The translations under genes and the position numbers were made by a program. Source: Candidatus Falkowiibacteriota bacterium (GTDB lineage Bacteria; Patescibacteriota; Patescibacteriia; Patescibacteriales; SZUA-104). From it: a stretch of DNA of 14,597 nucleotides. Location: NCBI GenBank assembly GCA_027020105.1, contig JALUVW010000043.1, positions 1-14,597 on the forward strand. The letters run 5' to 3'. This document shows positions 7,816 to 13,972 of the stretch, piece after piece (positions within the stretch are counted from its first letter, which is position 1; every line of letters begins with the position of its first letter). A model generated the notes under the pieces. It saw only the letters and a list, made by a program, of their open reading frames with translations, was not told the origin of the DNA and searched no databases.

Positions 7816-7912
7816 GCGCCTCGCCGCCGCTCGCCACTTCGCTTCAATTTTCAATCATCATTATTTATTGAATATTGATAATTGAAACGAGTGCCGAACG
7901 ATAGTGAGGCAC
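7816..7912 (-). repeat. 23S insertion F, helix 16 region
   Basis: 97 nt between GAGGAAAAGAAA and TTCCCTGAGTAGCGG (E. coli about 217-228). The outer 22-nt arms (7816-7837, 7891-7912) are those of A and E, but the core is different: TCAATTTTCAATCATCA / TTGATAATTGAAA, the type seen in spacers around the tRNA genes. Confidence 0.85.
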
Positions 7913-8141
7913 GAACGATTTTTTTCTTTTCCTCCGGTTACTAAGATGTTTCAATTCACCGGGTGCTCGTCTCACTGTCCTATGTGTTCAGACAGCGGAC
8001 ACTCGCTCTTCAAGCGAGTAGGTTTCCCCATTCGGAAATCTCCGGGTCAAAGGTTGCTTGCCACCTCACCGAAGCTTATCGCAGGCTGCTACGTCCTTCA
8101 TCGTCTTTTTATGTCAAGGCATCCACCATATACTCTTAACG

Positions 8142-8167
8142 TAATTTTCCCACACTTTTGATTTTAA
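8142..8167 (-). other. 5' arm of the pre-23S processing stem
   Basis: Pairs with 4136-4162 (see there). Together they would close the 4 kb precursor as a 26-bp duplex suitable for RNase III. Confidence 0.75.
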
Positions 8168-8243
8168 CCGAACAAAAGTGCTTGTTTTATAATCTATACG
8201 CAAATATATAAACTATAAACTTGTTAGATGCTCTTAATTATTT

Positions 8244-8258
8244 AATTGTTAAAGTTCT
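8244..8258 (-). promoter_or_regulatory. boxA-like antitermination site
   Basis: The minus strand reads AGAACTTTAACAATT, 9 of 12 matches to boxA TGCTCTTTAACA with an exact CTTTAACA and the same AATT extension as E. coli rRNA boxA. It lies about 95 nt before mature 23S. NusB, which binds boxA together with S10, is encoded at 11165-11641. Confidence 0.6.
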
Positions 8259-8308
8259 TGTCGCGGGCCTTGAATCTCTTTGCGTTTATTGCGGCTTACG
8301 ACTTATAA

Positions 8309-8337
8309 TTTATAACCGACTTTGTTGCCAAAGTCAA
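8309..8337 (-). promoter_or_regulatory. Putative rRNA promoter P2
   Basis: The minus strand reads TTGACT (8337-8332), 17 nt, TATAAA (8314-8309). It overlaps an AT-rich palindrome (8299-8362), so it may be partly fortuitous. If used, it makes a short 23S leader containing boxA. Confidence 0.42.
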
Positions 8338-8408
8338 GTTACAAGTTATAAGCTATAAGTTATTTGAATTCGCGCCGTTTTTTCGCGAAAAACGATATGT
8401 TAACAATC

Positions 8409-8468
8409 AAAAAAACCGCGTTTTAAGCGGTTTAAAACACTTAAAATCGCCAGTGTAATTAACCGCTT
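8409..8468 (-). promoter_or_regulatory. Possible terminator/antiterminator in the rRNA leader
   Basis: In minus-strand RNA order: segment 1 AAGCGGTT (8468-8461), segment 2 AAACCGCTT (8433-8425), segment 3 GCGGTTT followed by further U (8419-8409). Segment 2 can pair with 1 (8 bp, enclosing a small ACACT/AGTGT hairpin) or with 3 (7-bp terminator stem plus U-run), never both. It lies between the two promoters, so it would act only on P1 transcripts. Confidence 0.5.
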
Positions 8469-8539
8469 TTTAGTTTAATTAGCAAATTTATTTTCATCAT
8501 ATATTTTTTTGTGGATAAACCGACAAGAAACGTATCTAT

Positions 8540-8567
8540 ATTATACATTATTTTAAAATAGTGTCAA
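8540..8567 (-). promoter_or_regulatory. Consensus rRNA promoter P1
   Basis: The minus strand carries perfect TTGACA (8567-8562) and perfect TATAAT (8545-8540), 16 nt apart. It is the best promoter match in the window and points at the 23S-5S unit, leaving a leader of about 380 nt. Its presence also argues that 23S is transcribed without a 16S gene. Confidence 0.72.
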
Positions 8568-8631
8568 GCCGAACCCCGCAAACGGAATAATAACGCCAAA
8601 TCAGCGCCATAGAGTCGTTGCCGAACGCCTT

Positions 8632-8847
8632 TTGGTAAAATTGCCGCCGATTTTCGCGCCGGACGCGAATATGCCGTTAAACCGGTTTGATTTTGGTAAA
8701 TCGCGCCGCCTCCAAACGGCAAAACAACGCGATTCCGTTTTTCGCGAAGGGCGGGCGGCGAAACAGATTAAAAAACGTTTACGCGATATTTGCCGGAAAA
8801 CGTCCGCGCCCAACGTTCTTTTGCCGCGCGGTGATTTAGCGCTGTAA
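8632..8847 (+). pseudogene. Possible degenerate rnpA-like remnant
   Basis: A 71-codon frame (TTG start, or ATG 8671) in a GC-richer island. It contains RRLQTAKQRDSVFREGRAAK and then IKKRLRDICRK and LLPRGDLAL. These recall the RL-K--DF--VF-EGR N-terminus and the RN-IKRRLRE...LPG-D C-terminal part of the RNase P protein, with the central sheet missing. It overlaps the 3' end of pilT. No rpmH is next to it. It could be chance or a decayed gene. Confidence 0.25.
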
Positions 8848-9894
8848 AATGCTAAACTTATCCAATAATTCCGGATTGGCCATTTGGCCTTGCGCCGCCT
8901 CCTTGGTTATCAATTTTTCCTTATACAATCTTTTTAAATCTTGGTCTATGCTTGCCATTCCGTCTTTGGCGCTTGTCTCAATAACGGTTTTAATCTGCGC
9001 CACCTTGTTCTCGCGAATCAAATTGGAAATAGCCGGAGTATTCACCATAATTTCACGGGCCGCGACCCTGCCGCCGCCGATTTTCGGCAACAAACGTTGA
9101 GATATAACGCTGGCCAAAGTCATAGACAACTGCATACGAACCTGGTTCTGTTGATGCGGGGGGAAAACATCAATAATGCGGTCAATGGTCTGGGCGGCGC
9201 TGTAGGTGTGAAGCGTCGCCAAAACCAAATGTCCGGTTTCGGCCAAAGTAATGGTCGTGGCGATGGTTTCCAGATCCCGCATCTCGCCGACCATGATAAC
9301 ATTTGGATCTTGCCTTAAACAATGTTTTAGCCCGCCGGCGAACGACAGCATATCGCTTCCCAGCTGGCGCTGAATCACGATGCTTTTATTCGGCGTAAAC
9401 AAATATTCAATCGGATCTTCCAAGGTTATTATGTTGCAGCGTCGGCTCGCGTTAATATAATTGATCATGGCGGCCAGGGTCGTTGATTTGCCGCACCCGG
9501 TCGGCCCCGTTACCAAAATCAATCCCTGTTTCAAGTTTAACAAATCTCTTACTATATCCCCTATGCCAAGGCCTTCCAGCGTGGGCATTTTATTGCTGAT
9601 AATTCTCGCCACCAAGCCGATATTGTTTTTTTCAAAATGCAAATTCACTCTAAACCTGGAGTCAGACAATTCATAACTGAAATCAAGCTCGCGCGTTTTA
9701 ATAAATTCTTCTTTTTGTTTCGCGGTAATGATGGAGAAAACCCCTTGCTCCATTTCCTTATTCGTTACCGGTTTTTCCTTTTCTATTTCAATCAAGTCCC
9801 CGTCAATTCTAAGCGTTGGCGGCAGGCCCACGACCAGATGCAGGTCCGACGCCACTCTCTTAACCGCGATTTGAAATAATTTTTTGATATCCAT
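8836..9894 (-). CDS. pilT: Type IV pilus retraction ATPase, PilT family
   Basis: A hexameric cytoplasmic ATPase at the base of the type IV pilus that depolymerises pilin to retract the fibre (twitching, DNA uptake, cell attachment). 352 residues, the normal PilT length. Seen: N-terminal ASDLHL (15-20), Walker A GPTGCGKS (130-137), Asp box IITLEDPIEY (155-164), Walker B NVIMVGEMRD (198-207), His box HLVLATLHT (222-230) and the C-terminal AISNLIRE (288-295), which corresponds to the PilT-specific AIRNLIRE motif. That last motif favours PilT over PilB/GspE. No other pilus gene is in the window. Upstream is a 119-bp palindromic spacer after rnc. No Shine-Dalgarno site. Confidence 0.95.
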   Translation of the reverse strand: MDIKKLFQIAVKRVASDLHLVVGLPPTLRIDGDLIEIEKEKPVTNKEMEQGVFSIITAKQKEEFIKTRELDFSYELSDSRFRVNLHFEKNNIGLVARIISNKMPTLEGLGIGDIVRDLLNLKQGLILVTGPTGCGKSTTLAAMINYINASRRCNIITLEDPIEYLFTPNKSIVIQRQLGSDMLSFAGGLKHCLRQDPNVIMVGEMRDLETIATTITLAETGHLVLATLHTYSAAQTIDRIIDVFPPHQQNQVRMQLSMTLASVISQRLLPKIGGGRVAAREIMVNTPAISNLIRENKVAQIKTVIETSAKDGMASIDQDLKRLYKEKLITKEAAQGQMANPELLDKFSILQR

Positions 9895-9895
9895 A

Positions 9896-10019
9896 ATAAA
9901 AAGTTTAAAATTTAAAAATCAAAACGCAAAATGACAATTCAAAACGCGAAGCTATTTTTAATTTGCTGGTTTTTAATTTTTAATTGTCATTTTGATTTTT
10001 GATTTTTGCGTTTTTATTG
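9896..10019. repeat. AT-rich palindromic spacer element
   Basis: The whole spacer between rnc and pilT is an imperfect long hairpin: AAAAATCAAAACGCAAAATG against CATTTTGATTTTTGATTTTT, with AATTGTCA/TGACAATT inside. The words are the same as in the cores of 23S insertions A, B, C and E. Confidence 0.65.
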
Positions 10020-10709
10020 CCATCCCTTCTTCTTTATTCCCTTGGTCGCCGCTTCAACTTGCGCCTCCTGCTTGGAGGAGCCCTTTCCTTTCGCGATTAG
10101 TTCATCGCCGACGTAAAGACCGACTTCAAATATTTTGGCGTGGTCAGGCCCCGACTCTCGCAACACTTTGTAATGAGGCGTTATGCTTAGCTCTTCCTGT
10201 GATTTTTCTTGAAATTTTGATTTTGGATCCAAGTATAATTTATTGGATAAAATATGCTCTAATTTTGATAAAATATTTTTTCGCACGAATTTATCGGCCA
10301 CCTTTATCCCTTGGTCCAAATAAATCGCGCCGATTAACGCCTCAACCGCGTTGGCCAATATATATTGGCGCGCCTTTGAATTTTTGTCCTTGGCCTCCCC
10401 TTTTGACAAATAAATGAACTCTTTAAGGTCTATGGCGTTTGCTACCTCCGCCAACATTTTGGAATTAACCAAGCTGGCGCGCCAATTCGTTAAATCCCCT
10501 TCGGGCGTATCGGGAAAATTATGAAACAAATGTTCGGTTACTATGATTTCCAGAACCGCGTCTCCCAAAAACTCCATCCTTTCGTTATGCGGAAGCCGAA
10601 ATTCTGGATGTTCGTTCAAATAAGAGCGATGCACCATTGATTGTTTAAGCAGGTCTTTGTTTTTAAATTTGACACCGATGATTTTCTCAAGCTTCGCGAG
10701 GTCCTTCAT
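10014..10709 (-). CDS. rnc: Ribonuclease III
   Basis: A dsRNA-specific endonuclease that processes pre-rRNA and other duplexes. 231 residues, standard length. Seen: catalytic domain with signature NERMEFLGDAVLE (42-54), giving acidic residues E43, E46 and D50, and ANAVEALIGAIYLDQG (119-134) with E123; then a dsRNA-binding domain (about 157-224) with DPKSKFQEKSQE and the GKGSSKQEAQVEAA helix. The residue equivalent to the metal-ligand Asp (E. coli D114) is Asn120, while the essential Glu (E117 equivalent) is kept. The enzyme is very likely responsible for the 23S processing stem and the hairpin insertions encoded 2 kb away. A promoter lies at 10827-10855. Confidence 0.96.
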   Translation of the reverse strand: MKDLAKLEKIIGVKFKNKDLLKQSMVHRSYLNEHPEFRLPHNERMEFLGDAVLEIIVTEHLFHNFPDTPEGDLTNWRASLVNSKMLAEVANAIDLKEFIYLSKGEAKDKNSKARQYILANAVEALIGAIYLDQGIKVADKFVRKNILSKLEHILSNKLYLDPKSKFQEKSQEELSITPHYKVLRESGPDHAKIFEVGLYVGDELIAKGKGSSKQEAQVEAATKGIKKKGWQ

Positions 10710-10723
10710 ATTCTTGAAATTAG

Positions 10724-10801
10724 TAATTTGTAGTTTATAACTTGGGGCAAAACGAATTTAAATTTTATTTTCCCAAATTACCAATTACGAATTACGAATT
10801 A
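10724..10801. repeat. AT-rich palindromic spacer element upstream of rnc
   Basis: AATTAGTAATTTGTAG...AACTTGGG pairs imperfectly with CCCAAATTACCAATTACG...AATT. Same design as other spacer palindromes but different words. It would form part of the rnc leader. Confidence 0.55.
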
Positions 10802-10826
10802 TTTTTGTTAAATTGACTACAATTCA

Positions 10827-10855
10827 AGTATATTATATTTTTTAATATTTATCAA
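10827..10855 (-). promoter_or_regulatory. Putative rnc promoter
   Basis: The minus strand reads TTGATA (10855-10850), 17 nt, TATACT (10832-10827). It leaves a leader of about 110 nt containing the AT-rich palindrome. Confidence 0.55.
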
Positions 10856-10896
10856 CAGCGCGCGAGGAGAGAACGGCGTTCGTCCAAAAATAATTC

Positions 10897-10922
10897 GTAG
10901 GGGCGAACGGCCGTTCGTCCCC
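10897..10922. repeat. Copy of the GTAGGGGCGAACGG palindrome
   Basis: GTAGGGGCGAACGGCCGTTCG... matches the left end of the element at 104-233. Degenerate relatives (GAGAACGGCGTTCG) flank it at about 10867-10885 and 11054-11067. The 455-bp stretch 10710-11164 holds only repeats, a promoter and a terminator, with no gene. Confidence 0.6.
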
Positions 10923-10929
10923 AAACAAA

Positions 10930-10961
10930 GAGGCCAAGCCTCCGATTGGAGGCTTGGCCTC
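10930..10961 (-). terminator. GC-rich perfect hairpin, likely nusB terminator
   Basis: GAGGCCAAGCCTCC (10930-10943) pairs perfectly with 10948-10961 around GATT. On the minus strand it is followed by TTTGTTTGG, an acceptable terminator tail. On the + strand no T-run follows. Confidence 0.55.
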
Positions 10962-11164
10962 TCGCGCCTTAATGTCATACTCGCTTTTTTCAAGCGCTTG
11001 ACAACATCACGGCTCGCGTTTTGGCTCCGCGCGGCGGCAAATAACCCGTAAGGGAGAACGGCGTTCGCGGCGGCTTTGCCGCGTCAATAATTTAACGCCA
11101 ACGCCGATATGCCAATTTCAAAACGAATTTCTTTCGCTGATACGAGCGGCTAAAGCCGCCCGAG

Positions 11165-11641
11165 TCACGCCTCGCCCTTCGCGGGGGGCGGAGTGGGGCT
11201 TGCTTTCTTTTCTTCTTCTTCGTCTTTCTTTTCCATCGCGTTATATATCGCCCCCAGCACTCCATTAACAAATTTGCCGGAAGATGCTCCGCCGAACGCC
11301 TTGGCAATTTCTATCGCCTCGTTGATGGCCACCCTGGCCGGAATCTTATCGTCAAAAATCAATTCATACACGCCGATGCGCAAAATATTGCGATCAACCG
11401 TGGTAATCTGTTCCAGCGGCCATTCGGTGGCGTACTTAATGATATATTTGTCTATTTCCGGCAAATGCTTTATCACTCCTTTAATCAGTGATTCCACGAA
11501 ACCATTATCGTCAAAATTCGGAGCGAAATTGGAAAAAATTTCTTTCCGGAGCTTGGCAAAATCTTTTTCCGTCTTGCCATGAAAATCCCAGAGAAACAAA
11601 GATTGCATCGCCAGAGTGCGCGCTAAGTGCCTGTTAGACAT
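11165..11641 (-). CDS. nusB: Transcription antitermination protein NusB
   Basis: An all-helical RNA-binding protein that, with S10 (NusE), binds boxA RNA and keeps RNA polymerase processive through rRNA operons. Seen: N-terminal ARTLAMQSLF and the diagnostic C-terminal half VDRNILRIGVYEL, IPARVAINEAIEIAKAFG and SGKFVNGVLGAIY. At 158 residues it is about 20 longer than E. coli NusB. The excess is a charged, proline-rich tail (EKKDEEEEKKASPTPPPAKG) encoded by low-complexity, GC-rich DNA that looks repeat-derived. It lies between rpmF and rnc. A boxA-like target is present in the 23S leader at 8244-8258. Confidence 0.95.
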   Translation of the reverse strand: MSNRHLARTLAMQSLFLWDFHGKTEKDFAKLRKEIFSNFAPNFDDNGFVESLIKGVIKHLPEIDKYIIKYATEWPLEQITTVDRNILRIGVYELIFDDKIPARVAINEAIEIAKAFGGASSGKFVNGVLGAIYNAMEKKDEEEEKKASPTPPPAKGEA

Positions 11642-11646
11642 AAATA

Positions 11647-11756
11647 GAAACTCAAAGCTTAAAACTCAAAATTCAAAGTTGCGATTAAAGCTGAGCGCTG
11701 TTTTAATTCCGCGCTTTACATTATTGTTTTGAGTTTTTCATTTTGAGTTTTGAACT
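11647..11756. repeat. AT-rich palindromic spacer element
   Basis: The spacer between rpmF and nusB: AAACTCAAAGCTTAAAACTC...AAATTCAAAG opposes TTTTGAGTTTTTCATTTTG...AGTTTTGAAC. Same architecture as the other spacer palindromes. Confidence 0.55.
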
Positions 11757-11782
11757 ATATTATTTTAATATTAATAATAGCC

Positions 11783-11980
11783 CTACTTCTTCTTTTGTTT
11801 TTTGCTCTTCACCTTTATGGTTTCCTTGCCTTTATAGGCGCCGCAAAAAGCGCAAGCTTTGTGCGGCTCAACCGCTTTTCCGCATTTGGGACACTTGCTT
11901 AAATTGACCTTTTTCAAGGCTTGATGAGACCTTCCTTTTTTGGTTTTGGAAGAAGATTTCCTTCTGGCTGGCACTGACAT
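11783..11980 (-). CDS. rpmF: Large-subunit ribosomal protein bL32
   Basis: A 65-residue basic protein of the 50S subunit. Seen: MSVPARRKSSSKTKKGRSHQ, the typical L32 N-terminus, then a zinc ribbon with C30-P-K-C33 and C43-A-F-C46, followed by a lysine-rich tail. This is the zinc-binding (C+) form. First gene of the minus-strand rpmF-nusB-rnc group, with a good promoter at 12093-12120. Confidence 0.95.
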   Translation of the reverse strand: MSVPARRKSSSKTKKGRSHQALKKVNLSKCPKCGKAVEPHKACAFCGAYKGKETIKVKSKKQKKK

Positions 11981-12092
11981 AAATTTAATGGCTGTATCTG
12001 CTAACCGCGAATTCTTTAAAACGCGAATACCAAAAAATGATTTTTATTAAAATTCGCAATCGGCAGAAATGTTTGTAATTTATTATATCATT

Positions 12093-12120
12093 AGTATACA
12101 TTGTATGCCTATTTAGTCAA
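12093..12120 (-). promoter_or_regulatory. Putative rpmF promoter
   Basis: The minus strand reads TTGACT (12120-12115), 16 nt, TATACT (12098-12093), about 113 nt before the rpmF start. Confidence 0.6.
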
Positions 12121-12148
12121 GCGAATTTTTGATTGACTTTTAATAAAA

Positions 12149-12177
12149 CCAAAATCAAAACAAAATTGATTTTGGGA
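12149..12177. repeat. Hairpin in the divergent rpmF/methyltransferase spacer
   Basis: CCAAAATCAA and TTGATTTTGG form a 10-bp stem. On the minus strand it is followed by TTTTATT, so it resembles a weak terminator, but no minus-strand gene lies upstream. The rest of the 489-bp spacer shows promoters and hairpins but no convincing gene. Confidence 0.4.
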
Positions 12178-12327
12178 AAATATGACAATTTATTTTAACG
12201 GGGGCAATGGTTGTCCCGAAGGCGAAAAAAACGATAAAAAGTGTTTTTAAAATTATGGCTCAGGGCCAAAGTCGGATAATCCGCAAACAATAATTAAGTT
12301 AACAAATAAAACATAGTTAGCGCAATC

Positions 12328-12358
12328 CCGCCGAACAACGATGCCGACGGCGGTTTTT
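12328..12358 (+). terminator. Orphan terminator-like hairpin
   Basis: CCGCCG (12328-12333) and CGGCGG (12348-12353) with a 14-nt loop, followed by T5. No + strand gene precedes it. It ends at the start of the putative -35 box of the methyltransferase promoter and may insulate it or end a small RNA. Confidence 0.35.
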
Positions 12359-12359
12359 G

Positions 12360-12387
12360 TTGACTTTACGGAAGTTTGTGATAACAT
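12360..12387 (+). promoter_or_regulatory. Putative promoter of the methyltransferase operon
   Basis: TTGACT (12360-12365), 16 nt, TAACAT (12382-12387; 4 of 6 to consensus). About 83 nt before the methyltransferase ATG. Confidence 0.4.
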
Positions 12388-12415
12388 ATTCCTAACATAA
12401 TTTAATAAAAGGAGG

Positions 12416-12460
12416 ATGTTTTCCGTTCTTGTTATTTTGAGCAAAAACATTTGCCAATAA
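12416..12460 (+). CDS. Possible 14-codon leader peptide
   Basis: ATG at 12416 is directly preceded by AAAGGAGG, the only strong Shine-Dalgarno sequence in the window, and opens MFSVLVILSKNICQ-stop, ending 9 nt before the methyltransferase ATG. Zero spacing between the Shine-Dalgarno and ATG is unfavourable, so the peptide is doubtful. The site may instead be a remnant or act on a non-canonical start. Confidence 0.2.
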   Translation: MFSVLVILSKNICQ

Positions 12461-12469
12461 AATGCTTAA

Positions 12470-13186
12470 ATGTTAAATATGAATAAACAAACGCAAAAAG
12501 AATTGCTGAATATCGTCAAGCGCAATTATGATGAAATCGCGGAGGAGTTTAGCGAAACAAGAAATAAGCCGTTATGGCCGGAGCTGATTAAATTAACCGA
12601 AAAAATCAAGGACGGCGACAGGGTCCTTGACGCCGGCTGCGGCAACGGACGGCTGTTGGACGCCTTCGGAAATAAAAAAATTGAATACCTGGGCGTGGAC
12701 GGCAGTGAAAAATTAATCAAACTGGCCGAGCGACGAATCAAAAAACAGCGCCGCGAGTCGCGCGCGAGTTACGAATTTATAGTCGGCGACATTCTGAAAT
12801 TAAGCGAAATGCCGCAAATAAATTTTGACTATGTTTTTTGCGTTGCCGCGCTTCAACACATTCCCGGACAAGATTTGCAAATTGCCGCTTTAAAGCAATT
12901 AAAAAATAAAATAAGCGATGATGGAAAAATAATCATAACGGTTTGGAACATGTGGGGCCGAAAAAAATTCAAGAAACTTATTTTTAAATTTTTGGCGCTT
13001 AAATTAATCAAGAAGAACGGGATGGACTTCGGAGATATATTGTTTGCCGGCTTCAACCGAAAATCCCAAAGATATTACCATGCTTTCAGAAAACGCGAAT
13101 TAAAAAAAATAATAAAAAAAGCGGGCTTGCGAATTGAAAAAATTTATAAGGACAAACATAATTATTACGCGGTTCTAAAAAAATAA
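12470..13186 (+). CDS. Class I SAM-dependent methyltransferase (Trm9/ALKBH8-like)
   Basis: 238 residues with a Rossmann-type methyltransferase core: motif I VLDAGCGNG (52-60), acidic loop LGVDGS (74-79) for the SAM ribose, GD at 106-107, and FDYVFCVAALQHIP (119-132) followed by a GKIIITVWNMW strand. The LQHIP and ITVWNMW segments resemble the Trm9/ALKBH8 group of tRNA wobble-uridine methyltransferases, but substrate cannot be decided from sequence. A C-terminal helix-rich segment is lysine-rich and ends in a YYAVLKK strand. ATG 12479 (Met4) is an alternative start. The stop is followed after one base by the next ATG, so the two genes form an operon. Confidence 0.85.
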   Translation: MLNMNKQTQKELLNIVKRNYDEIAEEFSETRNKPLWPELIKLTEKIKDGDRVLDAGCGNGRLLDAFGNKKIEYLGVDGSEKLIKLAERRIKKQRRESRASYEFIVGDILKLSEMPQINFDYVFCVAALQHIPGQDLQIAALKQLKNKISDDGKIIITVWNMWGRKKFKKLIFKFLALKLIKKNGMDFGDILFAGFNRKSQRYYHAFRKRELKKIIKKAGLRIEKIYKDKHNYYAVLKK

Positions 13187-13187
13187 A

Positions 13188-13562
13188 ATGAAAATATCAA
13201 AAGAACAATTTGAAAAACTGGTTGCTGAAACCTTGGATGATTTGCCTGAAAAATTTAAGAATAAATTATACAATGTGGCGATATTCACCAAAAATTATCC
13301 GGACAAAAAACAATTAAAAAAACTTGGAATTCGCCGCGGCGAAACTCTGTTCGGCCTTTTTGAGGGATACGCCCAAGCAAGACGGCTTAATTTCGGACCG
13401 GTTTTACCGGACAGGATTACCATATTCAGGCGGCCAATCAGTAAACATTGTTCCAATGAACAAGAAATTAAAGAAAAAATAACAAATACCGTTAAGCATG
13501 AAATAGCCCACCACTTTGGTTCAGACGAAAAAGGCGCGAGAAGGGCGGGCCGCCGCCCTTGA
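13188..13562 (+). CDS. Zincin-like metallopeptidase family protein
   Basis: 124 residues. Seen: LFGLFEGYAQARR (54-66), LPDRITIFRRPIS (73-85) and the zinc motif HEIAHHFG (104-111, HExxH) close to the C-terminus, followed by a DE pair. This is the layout of the small Zincin_1 (PF06262) family, common in bacteria, with no established substrate. The protein looks complete. The tail GARRAGRRP is short and arginine-rich. Translation is probably coupled to the methyltransferase (1-nt gap), and a terminator follows 30 bp after the stop. Confidence 0.85.
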   Translation: MKISKEQFEKLVAETLDDLPEKFKNKLYNVAIFTKNYPDKKQLKKLGIRRGETLFGLFEGYAQARRLNFGPVLPDRITIFRRPISKHCSNEQEIKEKITNTVKHEIAHHFGSDEKGARRAGRRP

Positions 13563-13594
13563 TTTTTGCAAAATACTGTGTTAACATAAATTTG

Positions 13595-13615
13595 AACTCC
13601 TTAAAGGAGTTTTTT
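13595..13615 (+). terminator. Intrinsic terminator of the methyltransferase-zincin operon
   Basis: AACTCC (13595-13600) and GGAGTT (13606-13611), loop TTAAA, then T-run to 13615. Ends the operon before the tRNA cluster. Confidence 0.75.
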
Positions 13616-13716
13616 GTAGTAATATTGATTTGCGCCCACAATCCAATCGGACGGCTCCGAAAACCATAGACATCGGAAACGAAATATTGTTGGATTCCGC
13701 CCGCGCTCAATTAAAA

Positions 13717-13790
13717 GCACCCGTAGCTCAACCGGATAGAGCGTCTGGCTTCGGACCAGAAGGTTGTGGGTTCGAGTCCTACCGGGTGCG
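13717..13790 (+). tRNA. tRNA-Arg (TCG)
   Basis: A 74-nt cloverleaf: acceptor GCACCCG/CGGGTGC with discriminator G, D-stem GCTC/GAGC, anticodon arm TCTGG-CTTCGGA-CCAGA giving TCG (reads CGA), T-arm GTGGG-TTCGAGT-CCTAC. No encoded CCA. First of a three-locus tRNA cluster. Confidence 0.95.
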
Positions 13791-13797
13791 CAAGTAA

Positions 13798-13905
13798 TTT
13801 TTATCATTTTTATGGTAAAATTATTTGCGTGTTCGGCGGACGCGAGAAGCCACTGTTCGCGCGGGGCTTCCGCCCCTTCAAGCCCTGCCGAACGCGCTTG
13901 AAGCA
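13798..13905. repeat. Palindromic spacer between tRNA-Arg and tRNA-Glu
   Basis: Two hairpins follow tRNA-Arg: TAATTTTTATCA/TGGTAAAATTA (about 13795-13825) and GTTCGGCGGACGCG with CCCTGCCGAACGCG (about 13829-13900) containing GGGGC/GCCCC. No gene. Confidence 0.45.
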
Positions 13906-13968
13906 ATTTTCAATTATCAATGATCAATTATAAATTATTGAAAATTGTTCATTGGTAATTGGAAATTG
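13906..13968. repeat. AT-rich palindrome before the interrupted tRNA
   Basis: CAATTTTCAATTATCAATGA...TTATTGAAAATTG and a trailing CATTGGTAATTGGAAATTG form overlapping hairpins. The same words occur at 14209-14298 and in the core of 23S insertion F. Confidence 0.55.
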
Positions 13969-13972
13969 ATTA

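Noticed and set aside
4880..7912. Group I or group II introns in 23S
   Set aside because: Insertions are 36-187 nt, simple hairpins without ribozyme cores, and placed in peripheral hairpins rather than conserved functional sites.
8601..8813. Minus-strand frame of 70 codons between 23S and pilT
   Set aside because: Arginine-rich composition without recognisable motifs. Probably the shadow of the possibly decayed frame on the other strand.
12253..12450. 65-codon minus-strand frame in the rpmF/methyltransferase spacer
   Set aside because: No family features. It runs through promoter and terminator-like sequences of the other strand and has no initiation signal.
13601..13906. Minus-strand open frame of 101 codons across tRNA-Arg
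   Set aside because: It is the antisense of the tRNA gene (the RTRTHNLLVRS-type peptide is a well-known tRNA translation artefact).
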